Below are positions 52,363-62,316 of a stretch of 64,000 nucleotides of DNA, in pieces. The stretch comes from Gammaproteobacteria bacterium. GTDB lineage: Bacteria; Pseudomonadota; Gammaproteobacteria; Pseudomonadales; Pseudohongiellaceae. The notes beneath the pieces are model-generated. The model saw only the letters and a list, made by a program, of their open reading frames with translations, was not told the DNA's origin and made no database searches. The stretch is from positions 248,001 through 312,000 of the forward strand of contig JAJFKE010000023.1 in NCBI GenBank assembly GCA_021773355.1, in the 5' to 3' direction. The stretch's first letter is position 1, and every line of letters starts with the position of its first letter. The position numbers and the translations under genes were made by a program.

Positions 52363-52524
52363 AATACAATCCTATAAATGAATTTAGGTCATTATAGAGT
52401 CCCTGTATCTCAACATAAGCGATAAATTTGCATGGCTATGATGAATTAAATTCATTATTCTTTCTGCTCACACAGGCGCATAATTCGTAATTCAATAGCA
52501 TGATTGCTGGTAAGGAATCTCAGT

Positions 52525-53460
52525 ATGGGCAACATAAGCAGAGCACTACCTTCGCTAAACGCGATTCGCTTTTTTGAATGCGCTGCTCGCCACTCCAGCT
52601 TCACTCGCGCAAGTGAAGAGCTATGTGTTACGCAGGGTGCTGTCAGCAAACAAATCAAACTGCTGGAGCAGCAACTTGATTGCCAGCTATTCCTGCGAAA
52701 AGGGCCCTATCTCTCTTTAACCACGCACGGCGAAAAACTACGCGGCACGGTCACCGATTCTCTGGATATTATTAAGCATGGCGTGGCCAGTCTGCGCGCC
52801 ATGTCAGAATCAAACCTTACCCTTAGTGTGTTGCCCAGTTTCGCCAGCAACTGGTTGATTCCACGCCTGGGTGCATTTGAGGAGCAGCAAGCTGCAATTT
52901 CGATCCACTTGAAGGCCTCCTTCAATAACGTAAATTTCGCAGTAAACACCGATATCGATGCCGCTATTAGACTTGGAGAAGGGAATTGGAAGGATTTAAC
53001 CACATTACAGCTAACACAGGATGCCATGTTTCCAGTGTGCACCCCTAGGCTGGCCGCCAAAATTACAACTGTTTCTGACCTGAATAAGCAAACGCTTCTT
53101 ATCGACCCCCATTCTCGCCTTCGGGATCAACAACTGGCCTATCCTCCCGACAACATTGCCGACCCTTATAATGATTGGTCGCGTTGGTTTGAGACTGCTA
53201 AACATAGCTATAGCGCGAGAAACACCAAATACTACGATGAAACTGGAACCCTGATTCGGGCTGCTATCGAAGGTCAGGGCGTCTATCTGGCCAGAGAGGA
53301 ACTCATACAAGATCAAATTGCTTCAGGAGTACTACGGCGCCTGTTTAAGGTAGAATTTTATTCCAACTTGCATTATTACTTTGTCTGCCCCGATAATCGC
53401 AAGAACGATCCAAATCTACTTCAGTTTCGCAACTGGCTAAAGACGGCGAGAGGATTCTAA
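52525..53460 (+). CDS. LysR-family transcriptional regulator (GcvA-like)
   Basis: A 311-residue regulator with the winged helix (NAIRFFECAARHSSFTRASEE, CVTQGAVSKQIKLLEQQLD) and a C-terminal effector domain (LPSFASNWLIPRLGAFEEQQ). The sequence resembles the GcvA/AmpR group, whose targets are often the divergent neighbours. ATG 52525 is preferred, with AGGA before it. It is read towards the beta-lactamase-family gene 73 bp downstream, and it diverges from DUF4329. Confidence 0.9.
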   Translation: MGNISRALPSLNAIRFFECAARHSSFTRASEELCVTQGAVSKQIKLLEQQLDCQLFLRKGPYLSLTTHGEKLRGTVTDSLDIIKHGVASLRAMSESNLTLSVLPSFASNWLIPRLGAFEEQQAAISIHLKASFNNVNFAVNTDIDAAIRLGEGNWKDLTTLQLTQDAMFPVCTPRLAAKITTVSDLNKQTLLIDPHSRLRDQQLAYPPDNIADPYNDWSRWFETAKHSYSARNTKYYDETGTLIRAAIEGQGVYLAREELIQDQIASGVLRRLFKVEFYSNLHYYFVCPDNRKNDPNLLQFRNWLKTARGF

Positions 53461-53533
53461 CAGCAGCTCAGCTAACTCGCTTCTCTGCAAATGAAACCTC
53501 AGCAACCGTACAAAACAACAAGAGAAAAACACC

Positions 53534-54808
53534 ATGTCAAAATTACATTTTCGTGTACTGCTCCCAATAGTTCTTTTACTGGCCTATTCTTCAACTGCAT
53601 TTTCAGCCGATTTTGACAAGGCACGACCCGAAAGACTGGGCATGTCCTCGGAGAGGCTGCAGCGACTCGATGCCGTGTTGAAATCCTATGTGGACAACGA
53701 GCAGATTGCCGGACAAGTTGTGCTGGTGCTGCGCAACGGTCGAGTGGCTTTCTCCGCTGCCAACGGCATGCAAGACATAGAAGCGGGCATCCCGATGTCA
53801 GAAGATTCCATGTTTAGAATCGCCTCGCAAACTAAAGCCATCGTTAGCACCGGCATCATGATTCTGCAGGAGCGTGGCGACCTGGACATCAGCCACAACC
53901 TGGACCGCTATATTCCTGAATGGAAAGATATGCAGGTAGCGGTGGCTAATGACAACGGCGGCTATGATCTGGAACCTGCGCGACGCGCCATCACCCTGCG
54001 CAACTTATTAACCCACACCGGCGGCATGAGCTACGGTAGCGGGCCAGCAATGGACAAGTGGAAAGAAGCCGGTTTTCAAGGATGGTATTTCGCCGACCGT
54101 AAGGAACCCATAGCAGAAACCATCGCACGCATGGCTTCCCTGCCCTTGGACGAGCACCCAGGTGAACGCTGGATCTACGGCTATAACACCGACATTCTTG
54201 GCGCGGTAATTGAAAAAGCCAGTGGTATGGATCTAAACAGCTTTCTGCAGAAAGAAATATTCGAACCCTTGGGCATGGAAGATACTCATTTCTATCTTCC
54301 CGAAGAAAAACGCGGCCGACTCGCCACGGTCTACCGCCCTAAGACCGGTGGCGGTATAGAAGCTCGACCAGAAACAAACGGCATGCAAAGCCAAGGCATG
54401 TATGACCGTGGCCCAAGGGTTAGTTACTCTGGTGGTGCGGGCCTGCTCTCGACAGCAAATGACTATGCCAAGTTTCTACAGATGACGCTCAATGGCGGCG
54501 AGTTAAATGGCGAACGAATACTGTCACGCAAGACCATCGAATTGATGACTACCAACCATCTTGGAAACATTCCTTTTCGCGATGGCCAGGGTTTCGGCCT
54601 GGGCTTTTCAGTGGTAACCGATTTAGGACAGCGTGGCAGCATGGGATCGGAAGGCGAATACGGTTGGGGTGGTGCTTACCACTCAAGCTATTGGGTTGAT
54701 CCGGCGGAACAACTGGTGGTGGTGTATCTAACGCAAATCATTCCAGCTACCGGCCTCGATGATTACGCCAAGCTGCGCAGCGGCATCTATCAAGCCATCA
54801 TAGACTGA
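53534..54808 (+). CDS. Beta-lactamase-family (class C-like) serine hydrolase, exported
   Basis: The 424-residue protein has a signal peptide (LLAYSSTAFSADF), the catalytic SxxK in FRIASQTKAIVSTGIM and YGYNTDILGAVIE as the second motif; the third motif near the C-terminus is GWGGAYHSSYW. It belongs to the serine beta-lactamase/esterase VIII family, and could act on esters or D-amino-acid peptides; a role in antibiotic resistance is not shown. AmpR-like LysR upstream suggests inducible control. Confidence 0.87.
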   Translation: MSKLHFRVLLPIVLLLAYSSTAFSADFDKARPERLGMSSERLQRLDAVLKSYVDNEQIAGQVVLVLRNGRVAFSAANGMQDIEAGIPMSEDSMFRIASQTKAIVSTGIMILQERGDLDISHNLDRYIPEWKDMQVAVANDNGGYDLEPARRAITLRNLLTHTGGMSYGSGPAMDKWKEAGFQGWYFADRKEPIAETIARMASLPLDEHPGERWIYGYNTDILGAVIEKASGMDLNSFLQKEIFEPLGMEDTHFYLPEEKRGRLATVYRPKTGGGIEARPETNGMQSQGMYDRGPRVSYSGGAGLLSTANDYAKFLQMTLNGGELNGERILSRKTIELMTTNHLGNIPFRDGQGFGLGFSVVTDLGQRGSMGSEGEYGWGGAYHSSYWVDPAEQLVVVYLTQIIPATGLDDYAKLRSGIYQAIID

Positions 54809-54816
54809 GCGAGATC

Positions 54817-55467
54817 ATGAGCGGTGACACGAACACAGCAAAAAAGGACGGTCTGCGGGTTCTATTCCCTACCCTAATATACGAAGCCTGGTATCCGGAA
54901 TTTGCGGAACAGGAGCAGAAGCTAGTCGCTTATGTTGAACAGATGAGAGAGCAGGACGAGGAAGGTAGACGCATCTCAGACAAGCAATACCCGAGTGGGT
55001 ATACCTCCTACTTCACCCGCAGCACGCTGTTTAATGAGGCCGAGCTATCTGCTCCAGTAAAATTCTTTCATCGATGCGCCGAAAATTTCGCGCGAGATCA
55101 TCACTGGGATACGACTAACTTCCAACCCGTGATCAACGCCCTGTTTGCCAATATCAATCCCAAGCACAGCTTTCATCCAGAGCACCTACATCCCTACTCT
55201 CATATAAGCGGTGTGTTCTACATTAAATGCGATGCTGACAGCCCCGCCATCGGTTTTAAGGACCCGAGGATGGCTAGATGGATGATGCCACCAGCAGCAG
55301 ACGGTACCCGCCCCGAAAACTCCTTTCATGCCAAGCTCGCCCCGGAGGCGGGCAAGCTCTTTCTATTTCCTTCCTGGCTGGAACACGGTGTCGCGCAGAA
55401 TCAATCAGACCGGGAGCGCATCAGCATGTCCTTTAATTTCGAGATGAGACAGAAACAAAAATCTTAA
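54817..55467 (+). CDS. Putative 2OG-Fe(II) oxygenase (TIGR02466 type)
   Basis: A 216-residue protein with the pattern LFPTLIYEAWYP at the start, HSFHPEHLHPYSHISGVFYI with the first Fe ligands, and LFLFPSWLEHGVAQN with the distal His and ERISMSFNFE. This is the small 2OG-Fe(II) oxygenase-like group of unknown substrate. It begins nine bases after the hydrolase stop, so the pair is cotranscribed. Confidence 0.85.
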   Translation: MSGDTNTAKKDGLRVLFPTLIYEAWYPEFAEQEQKLVAYVEQMREQDEEGRRISDKQYPSGYTSYFTRSTLFNEAELSAPVKFFHRCAENFARDHHWDTTNFQPVINALFANINPKHSFHPEHLHPYSHISGVFYIKCDADSPAIGFKDPRMARWMMPPAADGTRPENSFHAKLAPEAGKLFLFPSWLEHGVAQNQSDRERISMSFNFEMRQKQKS

Positions 55468-55560
55468 GCTCAGGATTAAAAAGAACTAGGGACTCGAAAT
55501 AAAAATTATTTCTTCCTCGGTGCAGCACAGATATGTCCTAGAATAGTCTTAACTCCGACT

Positions 55561-56205
55561 CTGAGATATCCCCGCAAAAATATCACTCATTCACAAATGG
55601 CGTAAAGTGAGGCATTGGTTTTAGTTGTTTGCCGAAAAATTAATTGATGGCTTTGGGCTCTGTGTTTTTTTGCAGAGTAAGCGCTGTGGCTTCGAACGGC
55701 GTCAACTGACCCTGGGGTTCAGCTGCAGACCGCGCCCCTCCGAGGTTCCCTCTCTCACGAAAAAGCCCTGAAAAGCGGTCTTTTTCACTCCCTCGGCACT
55801 GCTCTTTTATTGCAGCCAAACCCCAGGGTCAATTAACGCCTTAGAACAGTTATTGTATTGGCTGTATTCAACATCGAAATGGGTTTACTGCAGAAATTAA
55901 AGAATTTCTAAGACTTATTGGCTTACGACAGCATTAAATTGGAAAAAGGAAGGAATTGCACAAGCGGACCTCGAAACTACGAGCACAGGATTAGAGGGTC
56001 GTTTGCTCCGCAATCAAAGCGCCGCACCGAGTGACAGAGGGAGACCGTTTTTTGGGCTCCCGACAGAGTGAGGGGACCCCGGAGGGGTGCAAGCTGCGAA
56101 GCAAACGACCCTCTAATCCTGTGCGTACTATCAGTCGCCACCAAATCAACCACCAAGAATTTCAACAGCACATAAATCAGACTGAATTTAGCAGGGATAT
56201 CTCTG
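55561..56205. repeat. Palindrome-rich intergenic element (possible third mobile element)
   Basis: This gene-free stretch starts CTGAGATATCCCCGC and ends with the near-complement (13 of 15), both like the ends of the 47,975 and 61,063 elements, but no 9-bp target duplication is seen. Inside are two long inverted repeats: an imperfect one at 55,706-55,728 and 55,810-55,832, and a perfect 23-bp one at 55,984-56,006 and 56,101-56,123. No open frame is convincing. I take it as a mobile or recombined element, with the bounds tentative. Confidence 0.5.
55984..56123. repeat. Perfect 23-bp inverted repeat with 94-bp spacer
   Basis: The arms at 55,984-56,006 (CACAGGATTAGAGGGTCGTT plus TGC) and 56,101-56,123 are exact complements, and the pairing continues with a few mismatches into the spacer. 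It would fold into a long hairpin when single-stranded. Confidence 0.8.
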
Positions 56206-56265
56206 TAACTGACCCCATATATCCCTAGGAAGATTTACCGAACAAACAATTACTTTCCCCGACAC

Positions 56266-56301
56266 AAAAAAAAACGGCGATGATAGCTCATCGCCGTTTT
56301 T
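56266..56301 (-). terminator. Intrinsic terminator after the large TonB receptor
   Basis: AACGGCGATGA and TCATCGCCGTT form a stem around TAGC, flanked by A-rich and T-rich runs on both sides. It lies 22 bases after the receptor stop and works for the minus strand. Confidence 0.92.
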
Positions 56302-56323
56302 AGATTACCGAATCACTCAGTAA

Positions 56324-59300
56324 TTAGAACGACCACAATGCTCGGGCATATAGACGACGACCACGAGGATCGAATACCGTTGCATCGTATCTTAGGCTGT
56401 TGCCTGTAGTTTCACGGAAAGGGACTGTTTCATCAAACATGTCCAGAACACCCACCGTAAAGACAGTGCTACCTAAGTTGCTATTACCCCAATCATGCGC
56501 ATAGCGGTACTGCACATCCCAGGTGTCATAGCTATCGACCTTAGGCGAAGCAAGTGATCTAACCAGTTCGTTACTGGAATCGAACACGTCTTGGTACTGC
56601 AGATCCTGATAAGAACCAATGTGACGGTTAATCACCGTTACACCGTGGCGATCACGCTGCCAACTCAGAGTCAGGTTGCCTTTATTATCAGGCAAGGAGC
56701 GTACATGCAGGCCGTTTCCAGAGGTACCGGCAGCATCAAATTTGCCGGTATCCTGCAGACCCAGCTCCAAACCAGGAACACCGATCAACTCGTATTGACG
56801 TACATGGGTATAGTCAATGCTGGCACGGAATCTGCCCCAATCATTATCCCAGTTGTATCCCAGTTTCACGTCAACACCGTCAGCTTCGATCTCACCAGCG
56901 TTCAGTGCTCTCAGGGTCAAGGTAATCAGATTAGCAGTCTCACTTCGCGCTGCACGGCTGATACCAATACCTGTATCACCAATGGTGTAAAGCTCTGGAT
57001 TAACAACACAGTTTAGACGTTCGTCAGAATCAACACCGAAAGTTGCTGCTAGGTCATTTGGATTACAGGGCACATCCAATACAGGCGAGTCGGCAGAAAT
57101 TGAATCATTCAATATGTAGTTGTTAGGGTCATCTCTAACAGCCAGGAATGCATTAATTTCAGGCTGAACCGCTGAAATACCAGGTTCTGGTAAAACGCGG
57201 TCACTCACTTCGAAACGCCATGCATCTGCTTGAATGCTCAAGCCTTCCCACCTACCACCTGGAGTCCAGATAAATCCAGCACTGTAGGTATCGGCAAACT
57301 CGTTACCCACATTCGGCGCAGGTCCACCCAGAGTGAAAGTCTGCTCGACTTCACCATTTTGTGGAGTCGGATCATCCAAACCAGCTCGAACTCGCGGATT
57401 AGAGATAGGATCTCTGAAAATGATGCTGCCCGATTCCAGCCCTTGCTCGATGATGTCTATGTTCGGAGCCCGGAACGACTGTGAAAAAGAGCCACGAACA
57501 ATAAGACTCTCTATTGGACGCCAGCTCATGGCGATCTTGGGAGATACCTCACTACCGATTTTTCCGCCGTAATCTTCATAGCGAACTGCAATCTGAGTCT
57601 CTACATTTTCTAGAAACGGTAACGACAATTCGATAAATGCAGCGCTGGTATCACGCGTGTTATCAAAGTTGAAAACACACTCCGCGCACTCGAAGTTATT
57701 GCTCACATAGTGGAAGTTATTAGGAACGCCGGCATCATCATAACCAAGAATGGCATTAGGAATACCTGGAAAACTAATAGCTGGTGCTCTGGAGGTAGTA
57801 TTTCTTTCTCTGTACTGAAGACCAAAGGCTATAGCTGCAGGACCGCCTGCCATATCCATAATCTCTCCACCAACCAAGGCATCAAATACCATAAGTTTGT
57901 TACGCTTATCAGCGCGCAACACTCTATCGGACATCCAATCCAGCAATTCTGGTGAATTACCAAGACTAGGGTCAGTTATAGAAGTCAGGAAAGGATTGAA
58001 GAATTCACAACCGCCTTGACCCTGATTATTACTGGTCAAAGCCAAAGACAGACTTTCGCGAGTGGTGAATACAAAACCCGGGAAGAATGTCTGAGTCAGG
58101 GCTGAATTAAAGAAGTCCCATGCCTGTGGTACTGCACCACCGAAAGGGCCCGGCTGCCCGGCGAAATCGAAATCCGAAACACCATTTGGTGTACAGTTTG
58201 GTCCACCAAGGCCATTCGCTGCCAGTTCGGTATTGGTACGATTGTGAACGGCATACTCTTGCTCGTTACTAACGGCACTCCAGGATACGCTCACATCGTA
58301 GTTCCAAGGACGATCACTGTAGTCAAAGTCACCACGTAGTCCGGCTTGAATCAGAGTTGTATTTGTCTTTGTATTGTTAGATCGCTTACCGTCTCTAGGT
58401 ATTCCATCACGTGGGTTGGCCCAGAAAGCGGTATTGATGCCGCCGTTAGCAAGAGAAACTGGAGCATTCGGTATATCTGTTGGGCGTGTTAAACCGATTT
58501 GATCGGCAAAGAAGCCTAGCTCCATGGTTTGTCCAATGGCATTGCCACCAAAGGCCGGGTTACGGGTGTAGGCTCCAGGCGTAGCCAAGAAAACTGTCGG
58601 CCCACGAGTTGAAGCAGAACCGCCGGTATTATTTAGTCCATCGCCTTCCAGAAGAATATCATTCTGCGAATAGTTAACGAAAGAATAGAATTCCGCCGCC
58701 TCACTGAATGTATGATCGAAGGACATTGCAAAGCTACTTCGCTCAGTGTCTCTAGCGATAAAATTAAATCGCTCAGCGTCTTCGTTACATGCTGCACCAC
58801 GTTCGCCCGGTAATTCTCGAAAATTACCCTCGAAGAAAGGTATGCCTGTTAGACCAGTCAAGGTTGTACACAAGGGATCTCTATAGCGAGCAGCACCGGT
58901 ACCACCTTCAGAATTATTTAAGGCTACTACGTCCGCAGCGAAGTAAGCTGGATTAAGGTTTGCACCGAATGAAGCTATAGCCACCGCTCCTCCGATGGAT
59001 GAAACAGTTTCATTAAATTGAGTGTTTTCATCGATAAAGTTTGCATCAGAAGCCTGCACCTTATCTCGCTCGAAGTGTTCGGCTGAGATGACCAGGTGAG
59101 TGTCGCCATCATTGCTGGACCAGCCCCAGATGCCACTTAAAGTTGTGTCGTAGGCATCACCTGCTGCTTCCACACCTTGTATGTCACCGTAAAGTTCAAA
59201 ACCTTCGAAGTCGGTTCGCATGATGATGTTTACCACACCGGCTACGGCGTCAGCACCGTAAAGCGCAGATCCACCATCGGTCAGTACTTCAACACGATCA

Positions 59301-59731
59301 GTCATTACCAGTGGAATAGCATTGATGTCGACAAACTCCCCACCCGTGGTGGTGGTTGCTGCCGCTGGAGACATTCTTTTGCCATTAATCAGGGTGAGCG
59401 TGGAATTCTCACCCAGATTACGCAGGTTAACCTGCGCGGTACCTTCTGTCTGAGAGCGTTCTCCGGATCCGGAGTTAGTAAATGAACCAGAGTTCACTTC
59501 CAGATTCTTGATTACGTCCCAGATGATCGCAGCACCCTGTGCCTCGATGCTGTCTCGGTCGACAACTTGAACCGGCGATGGCGCATCAAGCGCGGAACCA
59601 CGAATAAAAGAGCCGGTCACTACCACCTCTTCTATCTGGTTATCGTCTTGAGCGACTACCGGAGCGGATAGTCCCGCAAGAATTACCCCAATGGTAATAG
59701 CCTTGCGTTTACTTGGAATTTTTTTGCGCAT
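56324..59731 (-). CDS. Large TonB-dependent receptor
   Basis: The 1135-residue protein has a signal peptide (VILAGLSAPVVAQ), a TonB box-like IEEVVVTGS, a plug domain (DAPSPVQVVDRDSIEAQGA, then LTLINGKRMSP, VEVLTDGGSALYGADAVAG) and a long barrel. It ends in RALWSF. This length and the beginning IEEVVVTGSFIRGS place it with receptors from Alteromonadales-like and marine gammaproteobacteria that import carbohydrates, peptides or metals. No hydrolase or transporter gene is next to it, so its ligand cannot be told. GGGGAG precedes its start. Confidence 0.93.
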   Translation of the reverse strand: MRKKIPSKRKAITIGVILAGLSAPVVAQDDNQIEEVVVTGSFIRGSALDAPSPVQVVDRDSIEAQGAAIIWDVIKNLEVNSGSFTNSGSGERSQTEGTAQVNLRNLGENSTLTLINGKRMSPAAATTTTGGEFVDINAIPLVMTDRVEVLTDGGSALYGADAVAGVVNIIMRTDFEGFELYGDIQGVEAAGDAYDTTLSGIWGWSSNDGDTHLVISAEHFERDKVQASDANFIDENTQFNETVSSIGGAVAIASFGANLNPAYFAADVVALNNSEGGTGAARYRDPLCTTLTGLTGIPFFEGNFRELPGERGAACNEDAERFNFIARDTERSSFAMSFDHTFSEAAEFYSFVNYSQNDILLEGDGLNNTGGSASTRGPTVFLATPGAYTRNPAFGGNAIGQTMELGFFADQIGLTRPTDIPNAPVSLANGGINTAFWANPRDGIPRDGKRSNNTKTNTTLIQAGLRGDFDYSDRPWNYDVSVSWSAVSNEQEYAVHNRTNTELAANGLGGPNCTPNGVSDFDFAGQPGPFGGAVPQAWDFFNSALTQTFFPGFVFTTRESLSLALTSNNQGQGGCEFFNPFLTSITDPSLGNSPELLDWMSDRVLRADKRNKLMVFDALVGGEIMDMAGGPAAIAFGLQYRERNTTSRAPAISFPGIPNAILGYDDAGVPNNFHYVSNNFECAECVFNFDNTRDTSAAFIELSLPFLENVETQIAVRYEDYGGKIGSEVSPKIAMSWRPIESLIVRGSFSQSFRAPNIDIIEQGLESGSIIFRDPISNPRVRAGLDDPTPQNGEVEQTFTLGGPAPNVGNEFADTYSAGFIWTPGGRWEGLSIQADAWRFEVSDRVLPEPGISAVQPEINAFLAVRDDPNNYILNDSISADSPVLDVPCNPNDLAATFGVDSDERLNCVVNPELYTIGDTGIGISRAARSETANLITLTLRALNAGEIEADGVDVKLGYNWDNDWGRFRASIDYTHVRQYELIGVPGLELGLQDTGKFDAAGTSGNGLHVRSLPDNKGNLTLSWQRDRHGVTVINRHIGSYQDLQYQDVFDSSNELVRSLASPKVDSYDTWDVQYRYAHDWGNSNLGSTVFTVGVLDMFDETVPFRETTGNSLRYDATVFDPRGRRLYARALWSF

Positions 59732-59991
59732 ACTTCTCCCCTTTTCGTAGTAGTGTGGGTCTTTTTTTAAAATCAGTCACTAATTTTTAGTATCAATCAC
59801 TCAAACAAGAGCGAGTGCTCGATTTTAAACTAGAACAGCCCTGGTTACTAAATATTTCAGCCCTTTCCTATCACAAAACAGGCTGTTTCGGGCGGGTTTT
59901 GGATTCTGTGTTACCATAATTCACACTTTGTTTGTAACACTCAATCAGGATAGGATTGGCCGCTCAAAATTTAAGGAAAATACGCAAAAAA

Positions 59992-60993
59992 ATGAAGGAA
60001 CAATGCAAGCTTTCCGTGCTGGACCAATCGCCGGTCAAGAACGGATCCAACGCTGCGGACGCGCTGCAAGAAACTATCGAATTAGCACGACTCTGTGATC
60101 AACTTGGATACCATCGTTACTGGGTGGCTGAACACCATGCATCCGATGCCTTGGCTGGCTGTTCACCCGAAGTATTACTGGGAAGGCTCGGTGCAGAAAC
60201 CAAGCAGATAAGAATAGGCTCCGGCGGCGTGATGTTGCCCTACTACAGCCCATACAAAGTCGCTGAGAATTTTAAAATCTTACAAACCCTGTACCCAGGC
60301 CGGGTAGATCTCGGTGTGGGCCGCGCACCCGGCACCGATCCATTCACCGCCGCCGCGATTCGCTATGGTTCACGCCTGGGAGCAGAGCATTTCCCAAATA
60401 TGGTTGTTGATTTGCAGGCGCTGCTGAATGACAGCGATCCACGTACTCCGGGTATGGAGAAGGCTCGCGCTTTCCCCAAGGTAATCGTGGCCCCCGAGTT
60501 ATGGATGTTGGGTTCAAGCGAGGACAGTGCAATGCTGGCCGCCCTCACCGGACTTCCCTATAACTTTGCCTATTTCATTAACCCAAACATCAGAGCCGAT
60601 ATATTCGATATTTATCGGGAACGTTTCGCTCCGGGACCAAATTTGCAGGCGCCCTGGACCTGTCTAACTCTTTTCACAATCTGCGCGGATACTGAACAGG
60701 AAGCCATGCGTCTGTCCCGAAGTCGCGACCTCTGGTATGTGCGCTTATTGCAAGGCAATCCCGGCCCGTTTCCAACGGTGCAGGAAGCGATGGACTACCC
60801 TTACTCCGCCGCAGAATTGCGCGCTCTCGAAGACAATAGAGGAAAACGTGCGGTGGGTACTGCTGAGCAGGTTAAGGAAAAACTGCTGGCTCTCGCTCAG
60901 CAATTCCAAATAGATGAGATTATGTTAGTTACTATCACTCACGATCCACAGGTGCGGCGGCGTTCTTACCAGCTTCTCGCAGACGTCTGGTAG
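59992..60993 (+). CDS. Luciferase-like (LLM class) flavin oxidoreductase
   Basis: The 333-residue protein has LSVLDQSPVKNG near its start, YHRYWVAEHHASDALAG, IRIGSGGVMLPYYSPYKVAE and GRVDLGVGRAPGTDP, which are the marks of the MsnO8-type LLM family (FMN or F420-like cofactor, TIM barrel). ATG 59992 fits the family start; the frame extends to TTG 59956, which has AGGA before it. It has no operon partner. The substrate is unknown. Confidence 0.88.
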   Translation: MKEQCKLSVLDQSPVKNGSNAADALQETIELARLCDQLGYHRYWVAEHHASDALAGCSPEVLLGRLGAETKQIRIGSGGVMLPYYSPYKVAENFKILQTLYPGRVDLGVGRAPGTDPFTAAAIRYGSRLGAEHFPNMVVDLQALLNDSDPRTPGMEKARAFPKVIVAPELWMLGSSEDSAMLAALTGLPYNFAYFINPNIRADIFDIYRERFAPGPNLQAPWTCLTLFTICADTEQEAMRLSRSRDLWYVRLLQGNPGPFPTVQEAMDYPYSAAELRALEDNRGKRAVGTAEQVKEKLLALAQQFQIDEIMLVTITHDPQVRRRSYQLLADVW

Positions 60994-61062
60994 CCGCACA
61001 GGCGGCGAGCAACTTGAACCGAGTTGTGTGGGGCTTGTTTTCCTGAGTTATGCAATCAGAGT

Positions 61063-61401
61063 CTGAGATGCCTCCAGAAAATATTGAGCCAACTCAATAG
61101 ATTAGCTTGTATTGAGCTGCTGTTTTCTGCTCAGCCGTTAGATTTGAACAGTGAGCCAGAGACCAGGCTGTTGTTTGCGAACAATCAGAGCCGAAGGTCC
61201 GTGAGCCACGCAATAGCGCAGTCTCTGGCGGCTGGACTGGACAGAATACCTCATCGCCCGCTGTAACGGAGATGCCCCTGCTCACGGGCCCCTGGCCCTG
61301 ATTGTTCCCAGGAAACATCTGCGTTACAGCGGGCTTACTTCAGCGTTAAATTTAAAATAGAACTAAGCCAGCGTTTTCAAGATTTCGTGGGGGTATCTCA
61401 G
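61063..61401. mobile_element. Non-autonomous element, copy 2 of the CTGAGATA family
   Basis: The 339-bp unit starts CTGAGATGCCTCC and ends GGTATCTCAG and is flanked by a perfect 9-bp direct repeat AATCAGAGT (61,054-61,062 and 61,402-61,410). Its first 205 bp match copy 1 at 47,975; it then has about 125 bp that copy 1 lacks, including an inverted repeat CCGCTGTAACG/CGTTACAGCGG. Copy 1 therefore looks like an internally deleted form. No full-length transposase copy is in this window. Confidence 0.9.
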
Positions 61402-61491
61402 AATCAGAGTACGAGTAATGAGCGCCGAATAAATAGACTCATAGCCTGCAAGCTATTATTCTAAGACCAATAACAACAAGGAACTGCAATC

Positions 61492-62292
61492 ATGAAACGT
61501 CTACCGATTTTTATACTGTTACTGCTATTCGCGAGCACTACCCAAGCGCAGCTGGCTACACCAAACCCCGCCGGTCTTACTTACGGTCATGTCCACCTGA
61601 ATGTGTCGGATATGGAATTGCATAAGCAAATCTGGGTGGAACACTTTAACGGTGTTGTTGTTGAAAAAGGCCCACTCACTGCCATACGTCTACCGAACAT
61701 GTTAGTCGCCTTGACGGCGCGTGAACCGACCATGGCGATGCAGGAAACGGTGATGGATCACTTTGGCTTTAAGGTACGTGACATGGATGCCTTCCTGGAG
61801 AAGTGGCGAGCAGCGGGGCTAGAAGTTGGTCGCGTGTTTATCGGTGCTGAAGGACAGACCAATGCCTACATCATGTTACCGGATAAGGTCTATGTAGAGA
61901 TGCAGGAAGACCAGGGGCTATCGACTGAAATCAGCGGCTATCATATTCATTTCATAACCCCTGACTACGAGGAATTACTCGCCTGGTACACCGACATTTT
62001 CTCACTAGAGGTGCGTCCACGCGGCTCAATCGCCACCACCACGAATGCCCCGGGCATGAACATAAGCTTTGGTAATTCCAACTCCGCCCGACTGCCAACC
62101 CGCGGCGCGGCTTTGGATCACATCGGTTTCGAATTTGATGATCTGGAAGCGTTTTGCAAGAAGCTTGAAGCGAGGGGCATTGAGTTTGATGTGCCTTACC
62201 GCGACATTCCCGCCATCGGTTTAAAGATAGCTTTTATCACCGATCCTTCGGGAGTGTATATCGAACTCACCCAGGGCTATGACGAATTCTAA
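61492..62292 (+). CDS. Exported VOC-family protein
   Basis: A 266-residue protein with a signal peptide (ILLLLFASTTQAQ) and two VOC modules: YGHVHLNVSDMELHKQIWVE with TAIRLPNM, and YHIHFITPDYEELLAWYTD with ALDHIGFEFDDLEAF and DPSGVYIELTQG. His and Glu ligands of the metal site are visible. Export is unusual for a VOC enzyme. It lies 24 bp before the enolase-superfamily gene, with which it forms an operon, hinting at a joint periplasmic degradation step. Confidence 0.87.
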   Translation: MKRLPIFILLLLFASTTQAQLATPNPAGLTYGHVHLNVSDMELHKQIWVEHFNGVVVEKGPLTAIRLPNMLVALTAREPTMAMQETVMDHFGFKVRDMDAFLEKWRAAGLEVGRVFIGAEGQTNAYIMLPDKVYVEMQEDQGLSTEISGYHIHFITPDYEELLAWYTDIFSLEVRPRGSIATTTNAPGMNISFGNSNSARLPTRGAALDHIGFEFDDLEAFCKKLEARGIEFDVPYRDIPAIGLKIAFITDPSGVYIELTQGYDEF

Positions 62293-62316
62293 TAAGCAAT
62301 CGATCCTGAGTCTTCT

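Noticed and set aside
61024..61318. Open frames on both strands inside element copy 2
   Set aside because: They run across the element ends or are broken by one base in one copy relative to the other; no ribosome-binding site or conserved protein pattern.
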